From assembly GCF_047663525.1 (NCBI RefSeq), contig NC_092606.1:4028501-4092500 (forward strand): DNA of 64,000 nt, read 5' to 3'. This DNA is from Anas platyrhynchos (Eukaryota; Chordata; Aves; Anseriformes; Anatidae). The notes under the pieces were generated by a model. That model did not search any database, had not been told where the DNA came from, and saw nothing but the letters and a program-made list of their open reading frames with translations. The position numbers were made by a program, and so were the translations under genes. Of this stretch, positions 37,501 to 46,464 are shown piece after piece (position 1 is the first letter of the stretch; each line of letters opens with the position of its first letter).

Positions 37501-40500
37501 TTTTCTTCCATCCACTGCTAAAGCATAGAAGTAGACACATGGAGTGGATGGAAACATCTCTATCCAACACATGAGCTTACAAGCAAAAAAATGTGGCTTT
37601 GACGTTTCTTCCTACTCACCTTAGGAGCATAGAGTTTGACCTTAGCCATTTTGAGGGAGTTCATCACATTTCTCAGCTGATAGTCTTCTATAAACACTTG
37701 TCCAGATACCATGACAATGATTATCTTGTCAGTCTGTCTGGAGTCATGGCTTTCATTAAAGACTTCATCCCTGTAGAAAAACAAGCCTAGAGGTATTTTA
37801 TGGGACAAGCTATGTCTTCAGAGCCAGGAATCTCAGTGCTGCTGGCAGGGTGCTGATGTTCACTGAACTCTCAGCACACAGAAGTCTGGACAGTACAGAC
37901 ATGCAAAGCACATGCGCACATGATGCTTCCAGGGATGCTGGCTATCCACAACTGATAGCTCTGCCTTCACAAGCAACACACGGGACATTTTTACAATGAA
38001 GTTCAGTGTTGTCAGAGTCATGCTATTGGGATGAAAATGAAGTCAAGGAGGAAAGCAAGACTCCCAGGGAGACCCAGCAGATGAGTGAAAAATATGGGAA
38101 AGGCCTCTGATCTACAAGCACATGCTGAAAGCAAGACACAGGTGACTGCATTTTCATGCTGACGCCCCTATGTCAGCCAGGAAGGACTTCACACTTTGCC
38201 TCTTGGCAATTTCTCCTTGTGAAAGCCAGAATTTGACCTGAGAGACCCCCAGACAGATAGATTCACAGGCCTCTGTTGGCAAAGTCTGTCACTAACAGAA
38301 GCATTGGAAAAGTGATAGCTGTGAGGGTGTGAGAACAAGAAGAATAGAGAGGAGGTGCAGGAGGCTGTATTGATGTACATGAAATGCAACAAATCACTTG
38401 AGTGTCCCAGGGGCTTCCCGAGACACGTGAACTTACAATACATGCTGCAGTGAGGCTGCAATGTCAGTCTGTGAACTCTGCTGCTTCATATTTCGGACCT
38501 TGAAGAGAGCAGTTAATCTGTTGCAGCTTTCTTGCAGGCTCAGTTCAGTTCGGGTCTGTGCTCCATACTGCACCACAGCAAACCTGACCTGGAGAAAGAA
38601 GATGGCAAAGCCATCTTGGTCAGACAAGGATCTCTAAGTCTCTCAGAGCGTCAAGTTCAGTCCCAAACTTTACTGCACAAACACGGAAGGCCTACATTGC
38701 AAATAGTAGGCAGATCAACTATCTTTATCTCTCTGTCACACATTTGTATTCTGGTGTTCCCTTTTGGATCAGCTCCAGGAACTGACTTAATTTTCTTTGG
38801 CTTAAAATGATTTTTCTGTCTGAACTTGCTGTATTTATTTTACCTGTCTGGCCAGATCTTTCGCGACCACATGGCTCAGCCTCACTTTGTCCCCAAATAT
38901 CAGGCTTTATTTAAATCATTCAAAATAATGGTTTATAAGCCTCACTCATTTGTATGTCTACTGCTTCAAGGTGCCCTGAGAGATGTGCCTGGTAAAACAT
39001 GCTACTGGCGTGAAAACTCACTCCTAGCTCTTCCACTCCCATCTTCAGCTACTCCTCATCCTTGGATCACTAACATTTAACTCTTGCATTACAATATGTA
39101 GATTTATTACCAGCATCACTACAAGTAGTTTAAACAGCAGTATGAGAACTGGGGGACTCTTTTTTCCATTCTTCATTAGAGCTCTGGTCATCCTGCCTAC
39201 CAGAAAACAAGACTGAGCAGTTTCACACACCTTTGAGCATTTCTGCCACGTTGACTTCATCATATTGATGACTGAGTTCTTGGTGTTTTGAAAATCATCT
39301 GACTTGGCGTTCTCTGATCCACCCAGAATGACAGCAATCTCTGTTCCCAGTTCTGTCAATGCAGTTAAATATAAAAGAACATTTGAAAAGGCACCAAAAC
39401 ATCCTAACATTTAGCAAGAGTTCAAGAACATTGACATAAACAACAAACCAGAAACAAACAAACAAATATTTGACCACTTCCAGCCATTCTGAAAGCAGGT
39501 CTAGCTGATGATGTGATCTACATGGTAGTAACAAGTTTTATTTTTAAAAAATCTCAGTTAATGATGATGGTAATAGTGATTGAAGTTTACCATAACCTTC
39601 AAAACCTCAACCTTTTCCCTCCCCAGCTCTCTCCTGTCACACAAATACAAGCTGCTTTCAAGGAAGTAATGTTTGTTCATGTCCAGTACTTACCTTTGCA
39701 CATGTGGTTGCTCCATGCACCGCCAAAGTGCTCACCACAAGTAATTCTGACATTGTTTGTGCTAACAGAGCTGCTGGTGGCAGTAAACTTGTCTTTGCTG
39801 TTTCTGCTTTGAATGCCGTTTAATTTGGTCTCAACTTAAAAATAAAGAAAGCAAGAATAAAAAAGACAGTCTACATTTAAAAAATACTCTTCTAATTAAC
39901 ATAACTTAAAATCAGCATCTGTTTCCTAGCGAAGATGAAACGAGACCTTATAGGTGTCTAATGTAATCTTCTCAGATTCTTTGCAATGACTGCAAGTAGC
40001 AGAGCAAGGCCATACAACCAGCGCTCTGCTCCCTTGATTAAATGCCACAATAGCTCAGGCAAGTTGGAAAGAACAACCTTGACTGATCAAGCATTTTTAA
40101 AAATCCCAGCGGATGTCTGTCATATCCATTTGCTAAGAATATAAATGCTTTTCTAAATCCAGGCTTAAGGGCTGGATCTTTTGTATGCACGGGAGACCAC
40201 AACAGAAAATCCCTGGTGCTTTGTGCTGGTCTTCAGGGCTGAACCCTGTAACCCTGCTGAAGTCAGTATAATACATCATAAAATTCAACTCTTAAGTCTC
40301 TCCCAGCGGACCATAGACCTTCCTGCTTAGGAACTCAGAAGGGCCCCGCTGTTAGGTCACAGCCTCATGCTGCTATTTCTGGCCCTCTGCAAAGGCACGG
40401 TGCTGGCTCTGCTCCCATACCCATCCTGGTGAGGTTGAGGAAAGCTGTGCTGCGCAAGTCGGCGGTGAGCAGCGTACAGACTCCGTTCATGTCCTCTGTA

Positions 40501-43500
40501 GTGGTGAAGGCCCGGCGATGCTTCTTCTGCAGGCAAGCCTGTGGGGGTGGCAGGGAAGGCTAATGAATAACGAGCAGAGTCACAGAGGACGACTGAAGAT
40601 GCCATCTGGTGAAGGTTCAGTATCCCCTGCACAGCACTAAAGGCACCCTAGCAAGTGTAAAAAAGCAAGTGGTGACTCCCTTCCCTGATATGACCCCTGC
40701 TGCATCAGCTTAGCCAGGACCTGAGCTCCCACAAAGTGTGAGGCTGGGGTACCCCCAGGCTGAAGGTGGCAGCCTCCAAGTCAGTGGCTCTCAAGCCTTC
40801 TCTGCCAGTCCTCCCTTTTCCTCTGAGTGGGGCTGGCTGCAGGAAGGTAAGAGGTCCACTGCGGTCCCCAGCTGATGAAAATGAAAAGGGCCCTTCTGAG
40901 TTTTCTCTCTTGGCTGGCAAGGCACCAGCTGGCTTTTCCAACCAATCAGTGTCCAGCCAAGAGCTTTCGGTCTTTGTCCTTCTGTTATGTCTGCTCATTT
41001 GTATTTCCCTGCAAACATACACAGTGTTTTGGAAAAATCCAGTCATTCCCAGCCATGGGTGTTTTCAGTCCCTTACCAGGATCCAGTCGGAATTCCTGTC
41101 AATAGCTATGCCACCATCCTGGACGTTTTTGGAGCCTTTAATTTTTCCTGAAATTGAATGAACGATTGAATGAACAAGAGAGGGAAGGAGGGGAGAACAG
41201 TGCGGGTGAAAAAATATTGAAATGGATATGGTACTTATCAGCCTTGGGCAGATAGAATAAGAATCAGTGTTATCAGCAGCTACAGCAATAATTAATATGT
41301 TGGAAACAAAAAACTTTGCCTCTACTTCAACAAAGATTAGGTGAAGACCTAGCTGTGGCAGAAGAGGTCTTGCAGCCTCCAAAGACATCACTCCCAACCT
41401 CTGGGACAATGGGTTTGCATTTCCCTCCATGAAGTGCTGAGTTAAGGGACCTAGCAATGTGCTCAGTACTCTCTGAAACACCTTCCTTCCTCACATCCTC
41501 ATGCCCATGTCAAATCAAGTGTTGGGAAGTAGGACTGTACCTTGCAGAGGTATCTCCTGGCACTGGATCTTGTCCTGCAAAAGAGTGCACTTCCTCAGCC
41601 TGCCCAACCCCTTGTCTATTGAGGAAGTAACCAAAATCCTGTGGAACAAGAGAAAAAGCGGAAAAGAGGGAAGGTGGCACAATCAGGAAGAGTTGTTTGA
41701 TACTGAAGAGTGCTAAAAAAAATCTGTGGGTTAGGATGCCACACCATATCCTGACAACATCTCTCAATTAATTGGACACCGGTGTGGTTTTGAGCTGAAC
41801 AAGCTACTAAGAAAACATTTATTTTCTCCTACAAATCTTCAACCTTCACATTTGTTCCCCTAAAGCCTCTGAACTGGTAGTGCTCCAGGCTGGTTGCACA
41901 CCCAGCCATCACTAGAAGACACCAGTAGCAAATTGCATCTTTGGAAATCGGAACATACAATATCCACACCACCGAGTTTGTTCAGTTTCTCTTTCAGATC
42001 CTTGAGGAAGGGAAGAATGAGGTTCTCCCTCACCACACTGCTGTCCCAAACGGGTTCTGTCTGGGCTGTTGGCAGGGAAAGTTTCCAGCACGCAGCCAGC
42101 AGCTCTTCTGCAGCAGTCTCTGGTCACAGCAGACAGGAGTTTTGCCACTGACTGAACTGGGTTAAAGAAGGGGATTTACTCTCATCCCCCACTTCTCTGT
42201 CACTGCAAGTAGGACTTGATCTGAACAACGAATTCAGGAAAGCTATCCCAGACCAAGGAAGAGGTCTGGAAGTGACTTGCCCATAAAATACTGGAGATAA
42301 AAGGAGGCTAGAATGCAGTAAGGAAGTCCAAACCCCATCCTAGGAAATGGCAGCACTGTCATATGAAATGGAGACTGCTCTGTGAGTCAGCCGCTTTGTG
42401 CTGACAGGATAGGAAAGGTTTCTTTACTCCAGAGCTATCTGCTGCACAGCCTTACTACTTTGCTAAGTGTAATATAGGTTATCTCTATAGCAACCACTTG
42501 TGGTTGGCTTCTATTCACCAGCCTAGCTATCCTTTTCTGTTCCCCTACAAACCCAACAGTCAAAATATAGCAGTTTCTAGCTCTTTATGGTCTTCAGACC
42601 AAGCTCACAACGTAACTTTTGGCAGCTGGTGGGTAGACACGACTGCTGCAGCCCTAAAAACCACATGATATACCAGGGAGCTCTGCAGAAAACCAGTTGC
42701 TTGCTTCTGCCATCTAGTTAAAAGAGCAGACAGCCTTTTTTGCACAGTGCTATGACTTAGCAGAGGGTGAGGGGAGAAGCATCATGAAGGCTAACAAGCT
42801 GACAATGGACACGTAATGATTAAACATTAATATCAGCCCCTAAGAACCAAAGAACAATTCTGGGTCCCAGGCAGAGGAACCTGTAATAACAGTTGTAGAA
42901 AATGAGAAGCTACATGAGCTCAGACCACGATCATTCACAAAGACCTGGGAAGCCTGGATATGTTTTTCTTTCTTCTGTTCCTTACATGGTTTTATTCCCA
43001 TCTGAGTGCTGAAGAACCTTGGGCCACAACGGAGAGTCTGAGTGTGGTGTGATCCACTTCTTGCCAGTGTCAACATTAAAGCTCCTCAAGGACTTGATCA
43101 CTGAAAACAAAAATAAATGAGCACAGAGGGTGACCTGCAGAGTCCTCATTACCAGGACAGGCTCTTGAGCCAGCCGTCCCTGAACCCTACCCACCATGAT
43201 GGCACAGAGACAGCTGGTGGGAAGGAGAGTTACCAAGCTATGGAGATTTCATTCATTTAGATTAACAAATACTTTTCTTGCCCAACCTAACGGAAGATAA
43301 AGAAATGCAAGTCCTGTTTTGGCATCCACAGTCGAGCTTTATAACAGAACAAAACATTCCTGAAGAGAGGTGAACATAGATTTTGCAGGATGTTAAATAA
43401 AAGGAATAATAAAATAAAAAAAGCTCAAAACTTTGCAGCAAGAGAATAAATTCATGCCCCAAATGTTATGGATATTCTGCTGGGGGTGCAGCTCTGCTAA

Positions 43501-43539
43501 AAGTCCAATAACTTCTCAAAACTGGTACAAAATGGCCAT

Positions 43540-43575
<36 letters not shown>

Positions 43576-46255
43576 AGAGAAACTTCTCATTCACAGAGTT
43601 GTAACTGACCTGGCACCCTAAAGGCTAAAGGTAATTTATTATTATTTTATTATTATTATTATTTTTATGAACTTACTTTCTTTGTGCAAGGCAACCCACA
43701 AAAACAGGGTTGATATTGGTGTTTTAACTGTCAGATTCTGTGGCAAGACAACCTTTGTTGCTGTTCACATCTCAGCTCTTGATTTCTTGCACAGGCTGGG
43801 AGCACGGTGCTATGACAAACGCTGTGAGTTCCAGCTCTGAGCTGTGCTGTATGACCAAATCCCTGTCAATGATGTGACAGCTTCAAAAACCTCATACTAA
43901 CCTCAGATGACTGTGGCCACAAACTCCATGCCTGACTGAAACTAGTAAAGAACAAAATGTGAATTTTATCCATCTAGAATCTCTGCTGATTTTAACTTCA
44001 CTCAGAGCTGAATATGAGGTGATTCAATTAATTCCATATCATTTCCCAGGCTGGCTACGAATGCACCGGTGGAAGAAGTAAAACACCACAGTCAGGGCAA
44101 AGACATGCAACGTGCCCTGACTGCGGTGAATTTTCAGTCTGCTTCTGCTTCCTGAAACATCCCATACTTAGGGACATGACATGCATCCCTTTCAGAGTGT
44201 AGGCACACCATCCTGAACTACCTCCTTATTTTGCTTATCTCCTTTCACCAACTAAAAGGCCTAAATTAACTCAGAGATGCTTCTAGGCATCTGTATATGC
44301 TTTCACTGTAGTAGTCTAAAAATTCCATACATTTACAAAGGCTTCCAGTAAAACTCCTTCAAAGCAAAACAGAAACAGAGCTCCAGATATGCTGGAATGA
44401 GTTCAGCTGTCTTTGAAGTAAGGGGCAACTCTCAAGCAGACAACATAAAAAAAAAAAATGCTTGCCACAGATGATCTCACTCGTGAATATTCCTGTGCTC
44501 ACATGGTATTTGGCCTGGGAACAGGACTCTTCAAGTCTGCACCTAGTTGTGCTGCTGTCATGCTGCAAAGCCACATTATTTAAACTTTGTGCTCCTGACT
44601 CCCTGTTCACAGGGATTTCCAACACAAATGACTCAGCTTTTAGCCATTCAGGTATTCGAATTAAGTGAAGTGTACTGTACTTAACCTGAGGGGAAAAATT
44701 GCGTGTAATAAATTAACCAACTATACCAGCAAATTATTTGTAGTTTACATGCTTACACCCCCAGCACAGATCTTTTAGATAAGTTCCAGGAACCTAACCA
44801 TGACCCACCAAGACAGACAACTGCACTTTGCTGCAGTGCCACTTTGAACAGCAAAACCCACAAATGCTAAAAAGCTTGCTAAAGGAGAGCGATAGAAAAG
44901 AACAACTGAAGCACACACAGAGAGAAGGCTCCACCAGTTACTCCCCCTTACTTTTGCATAACCCAAATCAAGACAGATCAAAATTTGAAAAAAAAATATT
45001 AATAAGTTCTCTGGGCACCTCTCTTAATAACTTACAAGTTTAACGAAGCTGGGAGCTACCTAAGCTCCTTACGATAAGCACAATAACAGAAGTATTAGCA
45101 GAAATAAAACATCATCATCTAACATGTAGAAGTCAAATGCAAATAAGGAAAATAGTAGAGCATCAACCCTGATATTAACTCTGTACTCACAGTAAAACAA
45201 GTTACAGAGAACTTTGACTGACATCTCATTAAACAAATAAAATTAATAGCATTTTTTTCCCAAACACATTGGAATTACAAAGCTTGCCAGAAAGTCTGTG
45301 ATGCTGATCAGGGCATGAAATGAATACTTAAACAATATTCTTTCTGTACAGATGGAGTAGATCTATACAGTATTGGATCTTTTGCAAAAGAAACCAGACA
45401 AACAAGAATTGTGTCGTACAGAATCAATCTAGCATTTATTGGTGCTGTTGCTGGAAGCGAGGCCAGTAACATGCCAAGTGCAGTTGTCAATTGCTGGAGC
45501 TATCGGAGCAGCACCAGAAGGGTGTCACCCATCCTGGGACAAGCAGCTAGAGACGACTTCATGACAGAATTGTCCCCCCAGGGTTATAGGACAGAACACT
45601 GTGGATACTGACTCTGGCTCAGGAAATATTCCTAATTCATGCCTATACCTTACTTTATGCATTCTTATTCTCACAGAAAGGTTCTGAATTTTCTTGTAAA
45701 AAAAAATCCTATTCTAGAGCACTTATTAAGGAGATTGGTAAGCCAAAAACTCATAGGAAGTCTCTCTGATAGCACACACTGCTTAATCCACAGTGCACCA
45801 ACCTACTTCATGATGAGCAAACAGCCAAAGAAATAAAAAAATTATAGAAGGCTAAAGATTGCTTCTTGTTTTGAATTTGAGTGGAATTTCACCCCGCAGC
45901 CACTTTTCTCCCACTAAGGATGAGCACTATAAAACTCTCTCCAACCAAACACATGGATTTATGCGAAAAAGTAGAAACCCACATTACAAACTAAGGACTT
46001 TTATTCCATACAAGTCCCAAACATCCTGAACTTCCTACGTAAGAATTGTTTTATTGGCTCACACAAAGGGAGTGATCCAAGTCTCCAGAAATTACTTTGT
46101 TTCCAGACTAATATTTTTCTTTTTCTAATAAAGACTTATTAAGACTTTTATTTTCTAATTAAGACTTTTTAAGACTTTTATTTTCTAATGCATGGAAAAT
46201 AAATGCAGAGATAAGACTCACTCATTAGGAAGAGCAGGTACAAGAACAACCTCAT
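16425..46255 (-). CDS. ITGAE: Integrin alpha-E (CD103-like) with two tandem I-domains, 36 coding exons, 1410 aa
   Basis: Alpha subunit of a cell-surface integrin. In mammals alpha-E pairs with beta-7 and binds E-cadherin to retain intraepithelial lymphocytes. The reconstructed coding sequence of 4233 bases runs from ATG at 46255 to TAA at 16425-16427 with all 36 exons in compatible phase. Order: short signal peptide (exon 1), N-terminal propeller (2-6), first I-domain (7-10), acidic X exon (11), second I-domain (12-15), rest of the propeller with three calcium loops (16-21), thigh/calf leg (22-34), transmembrane helix (35), GFFKR tail (36). It aligns with human ITGAE over its whole length (FNVD near the N-terminus, [25 protein letters not shown]). 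The human protein is 1179 residues with one I-domain, and the extra length here is mostly the added I-domain. Exon blocks are listed separately. Intron 31 hosts haspin. Confidence 0.93.
16513..16548 (+). repeat. (AAAC)n microsatellite
   Basis: About seven AAAC units with A-rich ends lie in ITGAE intron 35, only about 8 bases from the exon 36 acceptor on the minus strand. Read on the gene strand it is (GTTT)n. Confidence 0.9.
16971..17081 (-). CDS. ITGAE: ITGAE exon 35: transmembrane segment
   Basis: The 111-bp exon encodes residues 1348-1384. It comprises a short juxtamembrane stretch ([17 protein letters not shown]) and a hydrophobic helix [16 protein letters not shown]. The human counterpart is SVGGLLVLIVILVILFKC. 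Both splice sites are canonical (TTTCAG and AAG|GTGGGT). Confidence 0.92.
17723..28365 (-). CDS. ITGAE: ITGAE exons 22-34: thigh and calf (leg) region
   Basis: Exons 28229-28365, 27724-27872, 27035-27163, 25666-25733, 25116-25251, 24727-24828, 24347-24423, 23359-23436, 22837-22903, 22645-22752, 18499-18573, 18286-18387 and 17723-17818 encode about residues 906-1347. Matches to human alpha-E include [16 protein letters not shown] with the SGDDSYMT-M stretch, NCRIGHPV, and [10 protein letters not shown] (human DKENVTVAAE). The acceptors of exons 22, 23 and 34 were fixed by phase and by these matches. The 4.07-kb intron between 18574 and 22644 holds haspin and two CR1 tails. Confidence 0.88.
18690..18962 (-). 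mobile_element. CR1 LINE 3' tail, 5'-truncated, minus orientation
   Basis: This is a typical chicken-type CR1 end. On the minus strand it reads AGTGATAGGACTAGAGGGAA into GGCCTCAAGTTGCA, then GTTGCCCAGGGAGGTG, and ends with TTCCAACCTTAATGATTCCA near 18690. The minus frame still reads the ORF2 C-terminus ([15 protein letters not shown]). It lies in ITGAE intron 31 and abuts a second CR1 in the opposite orientation at about 18962. Confidence 0.92.
18963..19375 (+). mobile_element. Second CR1 LINE 3' part, older, plus orientation
   Basis: This segment matches the CR1 ORF2 tail: GATGAGGCCACACGTGGAGT, CTGTTTAGCCTGGGAAAGG, GTGACAGGACGAGATGCAAG, and GACAGGCTGCCCACAGAGG. The plus frame reads [20 protein letters not shown], a CR1 C-terminal signature. 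It is more diverged than its minus-strand neighbour. It ends about 210 bases before the haspin start codon, where the CpG island begins. Exact limits are estimated by eye. Confidence 0.85.
19440..20310 (+). promoter_or_regulatory. CpG island covering haspin promoter and 5' coding region
   Basis: From about 19440 the base composition changes abruptly to GC-rich with dense CpG, for example in 19480-19570 and 19790-20050, and returns to AT-richer sequence after about 20310. Such an island at the start of an intronless housekeeping gene is its probable promoter. In mammals the haspin promoter is also reported to drive an ITGAE-derived transcript. Limits are estimated by eye. Confidence 0.8.
19587..22022 (+). 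CDS. HASPIN: Serine/threonine-protein kinase haspin, intronless, 811 aa
   Basis: Phosphorylates histone H3 on Thr3 at mitosis and thereby recruits the chromosomal passenger complex to centromeres. The single open frame has an N-terminal Arg/Ser/Pro-rich region of about 480 residues ([27 protein letters not shown] as in human PPQDRRRFFNS) followed by the C-terminal kinase domain. Visible kinase motifs are the glycine loop G504-E-G-V-F-G-E-V, K524 in VALKI, and the catalytic HRDLHWGNV with D662. The DFG position is D700-Y-T, the atypical form known from haspin. The C-terminus SSLFQ matches human HSLFK. I chose the ATG at 19587 because the homology begins there. The frame is open further upstream to 19200, but that part is CR1 and GC-rich leader. 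It is nested antisense in ITGAE intron 31, as in mammals. Confidence 0.96.
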   Translation: MPLQPRLLRTYSRRGGHLRPLPQPSRWISPPQDRRRLFSSTSAGSSSACSSALSAASDDPDFSPPGKRRRQPLGERPARARCLRSRRGAATQEKDGKENRPPALSSPSPSPLPPRAARRRQGPSRGARRPLLCSTPQWAPRRSRRTPPAELRLEGGGSGLQGSLELFSSPGGGQDASLGSEPGTPESLRGEAEVEASPQRVGRVLRASVRGALFLQQSTSVPPARGEPLHSTPCGGGRAEEPGDEVKGGSAEGSLSAQGGKTKLQSTPVVVLNRQEVPLWLTSMKADKKAGAQPSCQKPASPLGPQGTVEYKNKRTKVGSAEGSACRRACISGFSAKRWDRQLRLCPQRLKNKRQQQANNSSFRPQLRPKGRKKGGREISVDTRDNDCSFLNNSYAWGRLRASLYFHKKKKVTADECSYNSILCTPSVNSEVTGHQATPNSSMAQYCALSASSMILLVPRNACSGLEVMLTDAEKVLGECQQERPITFEECIPLDKMKDCKKIGEGVFGEVFQIDSNRGPVALKIIPIEGTERVNGEAQKSFGEILPEIIISKELSLLSEESVNRTVGFVSLYSVHCVQGAYPKYLLEAWDKYDKVTGSENDRPDLFGKEQLFMVLEFEFGGSDLENMRKRLNSVASAKSILHQVTASLAVAEQELHFEHRDLHWGNVLVKKTDVKELNYVLNGTTCTIPTRGIHVNIIDYTLSRLEKDGLTVFCDLSTDEELFQGTGDYQFDIYRQMKAENSNSWTDYHPHSNVLWLHYLSDKLLKDVVYKKKESNSVLRKIKQQLIKFRKEVLTFGSASEVLHSSSLFQ
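23857..23862 (+). terminator. Candidate distal haspin polyadenylation signal (AATAAA)
   Basis: This is the first canonical AATAAA I find on the plus strand after the haspin stop, and it is followed by the GT-rich GTGCTGTGTGCT. Closer to the stop there are only weak variants, such as TATAAA near 22491. If used, the transcript would overlap ITGAE exons 29-31 in antisense. Confidence 0.3.
27258..27490 (-). mobile_element. Ancient CR1-type LINE remnant
   Basis: On the minus strand the sequence follows the old amniote CR1 tail: AAACAAACATAAGGGAAACC, then an acid/neutral frame [20 protein letters not shown], then TGATGGCTATTAAAATCAGT and GGTCCCTAAATATGC. The peptide resembles the CR1 ORF2 C-terminus (LVN-LPSG...KTF-KFM). 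It lies in ITGAE intron 23 and is much more diverged than the pair near haspin. Confidence 0.75.
29100..33672 (-). CDS. ITGAE: ITGAE exons 16-21: remaining beta-propeller blades with calcium loops
   Basis: Exons 33605-33672, 32713-32848, 31730-31917, 30798-30938, 29641-29862 and 29100-29230 encode about residues 611-906. Three calcium-binding loops of the D-x-N/T-x-D-G-x-x-D type are visible: [18 protein letters not shown] and [14 protein letters not shown] motifs accompany them ([22 protein letters not shown]). The intron after exon 16 has a GC donor (AAG|GCAAGT). For exon 18 I chose the acceptor with the better pyrimidine tract (exon end 31917), which adds Gly-Leu compared with the alternative. 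Confidence 0.9.
29919..29945 (+). repeat. Poly-A tract (A27)
   Basis: An uninterrupted run of 27 A in ITGAE intron 19. On the gene strand it is a T tract about 57-83 bases upstream of the exon 20 acceptor. Confidence 0.95.
33756..36004 (-). CDS. ITGAE: ITGAE exons 12-15: second I-domain copy, complete MIDAS
   Basis: Exons 35883-36004 (122 bp), 34994-35145 (152 bp), 34494-34647 (154 bp) and 33756-33906 (151 bp) encode residues 418-610. The MIDAS is intact: D428-G-S430-G-S432, T499 in [10 protein letters not shown], and D532 in VLTDGE. Residues are very close to human alpha-E ([36 protein letters not shown]). The last residue, E610, is followed by GT and matches the invariant glutamate that acts as intrinsic ligand in I-domain integrins. 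This copy is the likely ligand-binding I-domain, in place of the human one. Confidence 0.93.
36275..36388 (-). CDS. ITGAE: ITGAE exon 11: acidic X-domain linker between the two I-domains
   Basis: The 114-bp exon encodes residues 380-417. It contains a dibasic GRR at 389-391 and ends in [11 protein letters not shown]. Human alpha-E has an X-domain of about 55 residues directly before its I-domain, with a glutamate-rich run and a proteolytic cleavage site near basic residues. This exon is the obvious equivalent, but here it sits between two I-domains. The exon is phase 1 at both ends, so it could be skipped without a frameshift. Confidence 0.85.
37021..39352 (-). CDS. ITGAE: ITGAE exons 7-10: first (N-terminal) I-domain copy, degenerate MIDAS
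   Basis: Exons 39231-39352 (122 bp), 38437-38588 (152 bp), 37620-37770 (151 bp) and 37021-37156 (136 bp) encode residues 193-379, a whole von Willebrand A fold. Landmarks are GTEIAVIL (strand 1), [15 protein letters not shown] and the helix at [11 protein letters not shown]. The MIDAS residues D-x-S-x-S are replaced by G203-G-S205-E-N207. The MIDAS Thr appears retained (T274), and the Asp of the VLTDG loop is Ser (VMVSG, S306). All splice sites are canonical and the frame is open. The cassette enters and leaves in phase 1. It is homologous to exons 12-15 of the same gene and to the single I-domain of human ITGAE. Confidence 0.9.
39694..43100 (-). CDS. ITGAE: ITGAE exons 2-6: N-terminal beta-propeller blades before the I-domains
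   Basis: Exons 42986-43100, 41541-41638, 41077-41147, 40421-40538 and 39694-39834 encode about residues 12-192. Recognisable pieces are [13 protein letters not shown] (human FNVDVARPWLTP), NKTMILVTS (human NQTWLLVTS), [10 protein letters not shown] (human CSLVQDEILC), and [10 protein letters not shown] (human TCSLLGPDLR). The exon 5 acceptor is placed at 40538, because including Ala-Cys-Leu-Gln restores the match to human ICIQ. Exon 6 ([13 protein letters not shown]) is the least conserved. It lacks the acidic run that directly precedes the I-domain in human. In this gene that run is on exon 11. Confidence 0.82.
43541..43572 (+). repeat. Poly-A tract (A32) followed by GA repeat
   Basis: An uninterrupted run of 32 A followed by a short GAGAGAGA in ITGAE intron 1. 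No recognisable retroposon body lies directly upstream. Confidence 0.95.
46131..46190. repeat. Two-and-a-half-copy 30-bp tandem repeat
   Basis: The unit AAGACTTTTATTTTCTAAT occurs at 46141-46159 and again at 46171-46189, with a partial copy starting at 46131. It is in the 5' part of ITGAE intron 1, next to exon 1. Confidence 0.85.
46222..46255 (-). CDS. ITGAE: ITGAE exon 1: start codon and signal peptide
   Basis: Thirty-four coding bases from the ATG at 46255, encoding [11 protein letters not shown] and ending at the donor A|GTGAGT. Joined to exon 2 it gives a hydrophobic leader that continues into the conserved alpha-E N-terminus FNVD. This matches the human arrangement of a very short leader exon (MWLFHTLLC...). 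The ATG is the first in frame and directly precedes the hydrophobic run. Confidence 0.85.
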
Positions 46256-46464
46256 CGTTCCCAGCTTTAAGATGAAGTGAGGAGGAGGAGTGGAGGTACC
46301 AGGCAAAAGCAGCTTTCTTCCTCTGATGATTCTCCAGGTCTACACGTCTCATTGTGCTCGCTGAGACAAAGTGACTCTACTGTAGATTGCCTAACCGAGG
46401 TTTCAAGGCGTACACTAGTGACATTTTAATAAAACTGCAGATGCAAAGAGCTACAGAAAGGCAA

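Noticed and set aside
33756..39352. Second I-domain as an assembly duplication or a separate tandem integrin gene
   Set aside because: The two copies are only about 40% identical in protein, and their introns do not look alike. Exons 1-36 join into one continuous frame with a single signal peptide, single propeller, single transmembrane segment and single tail.
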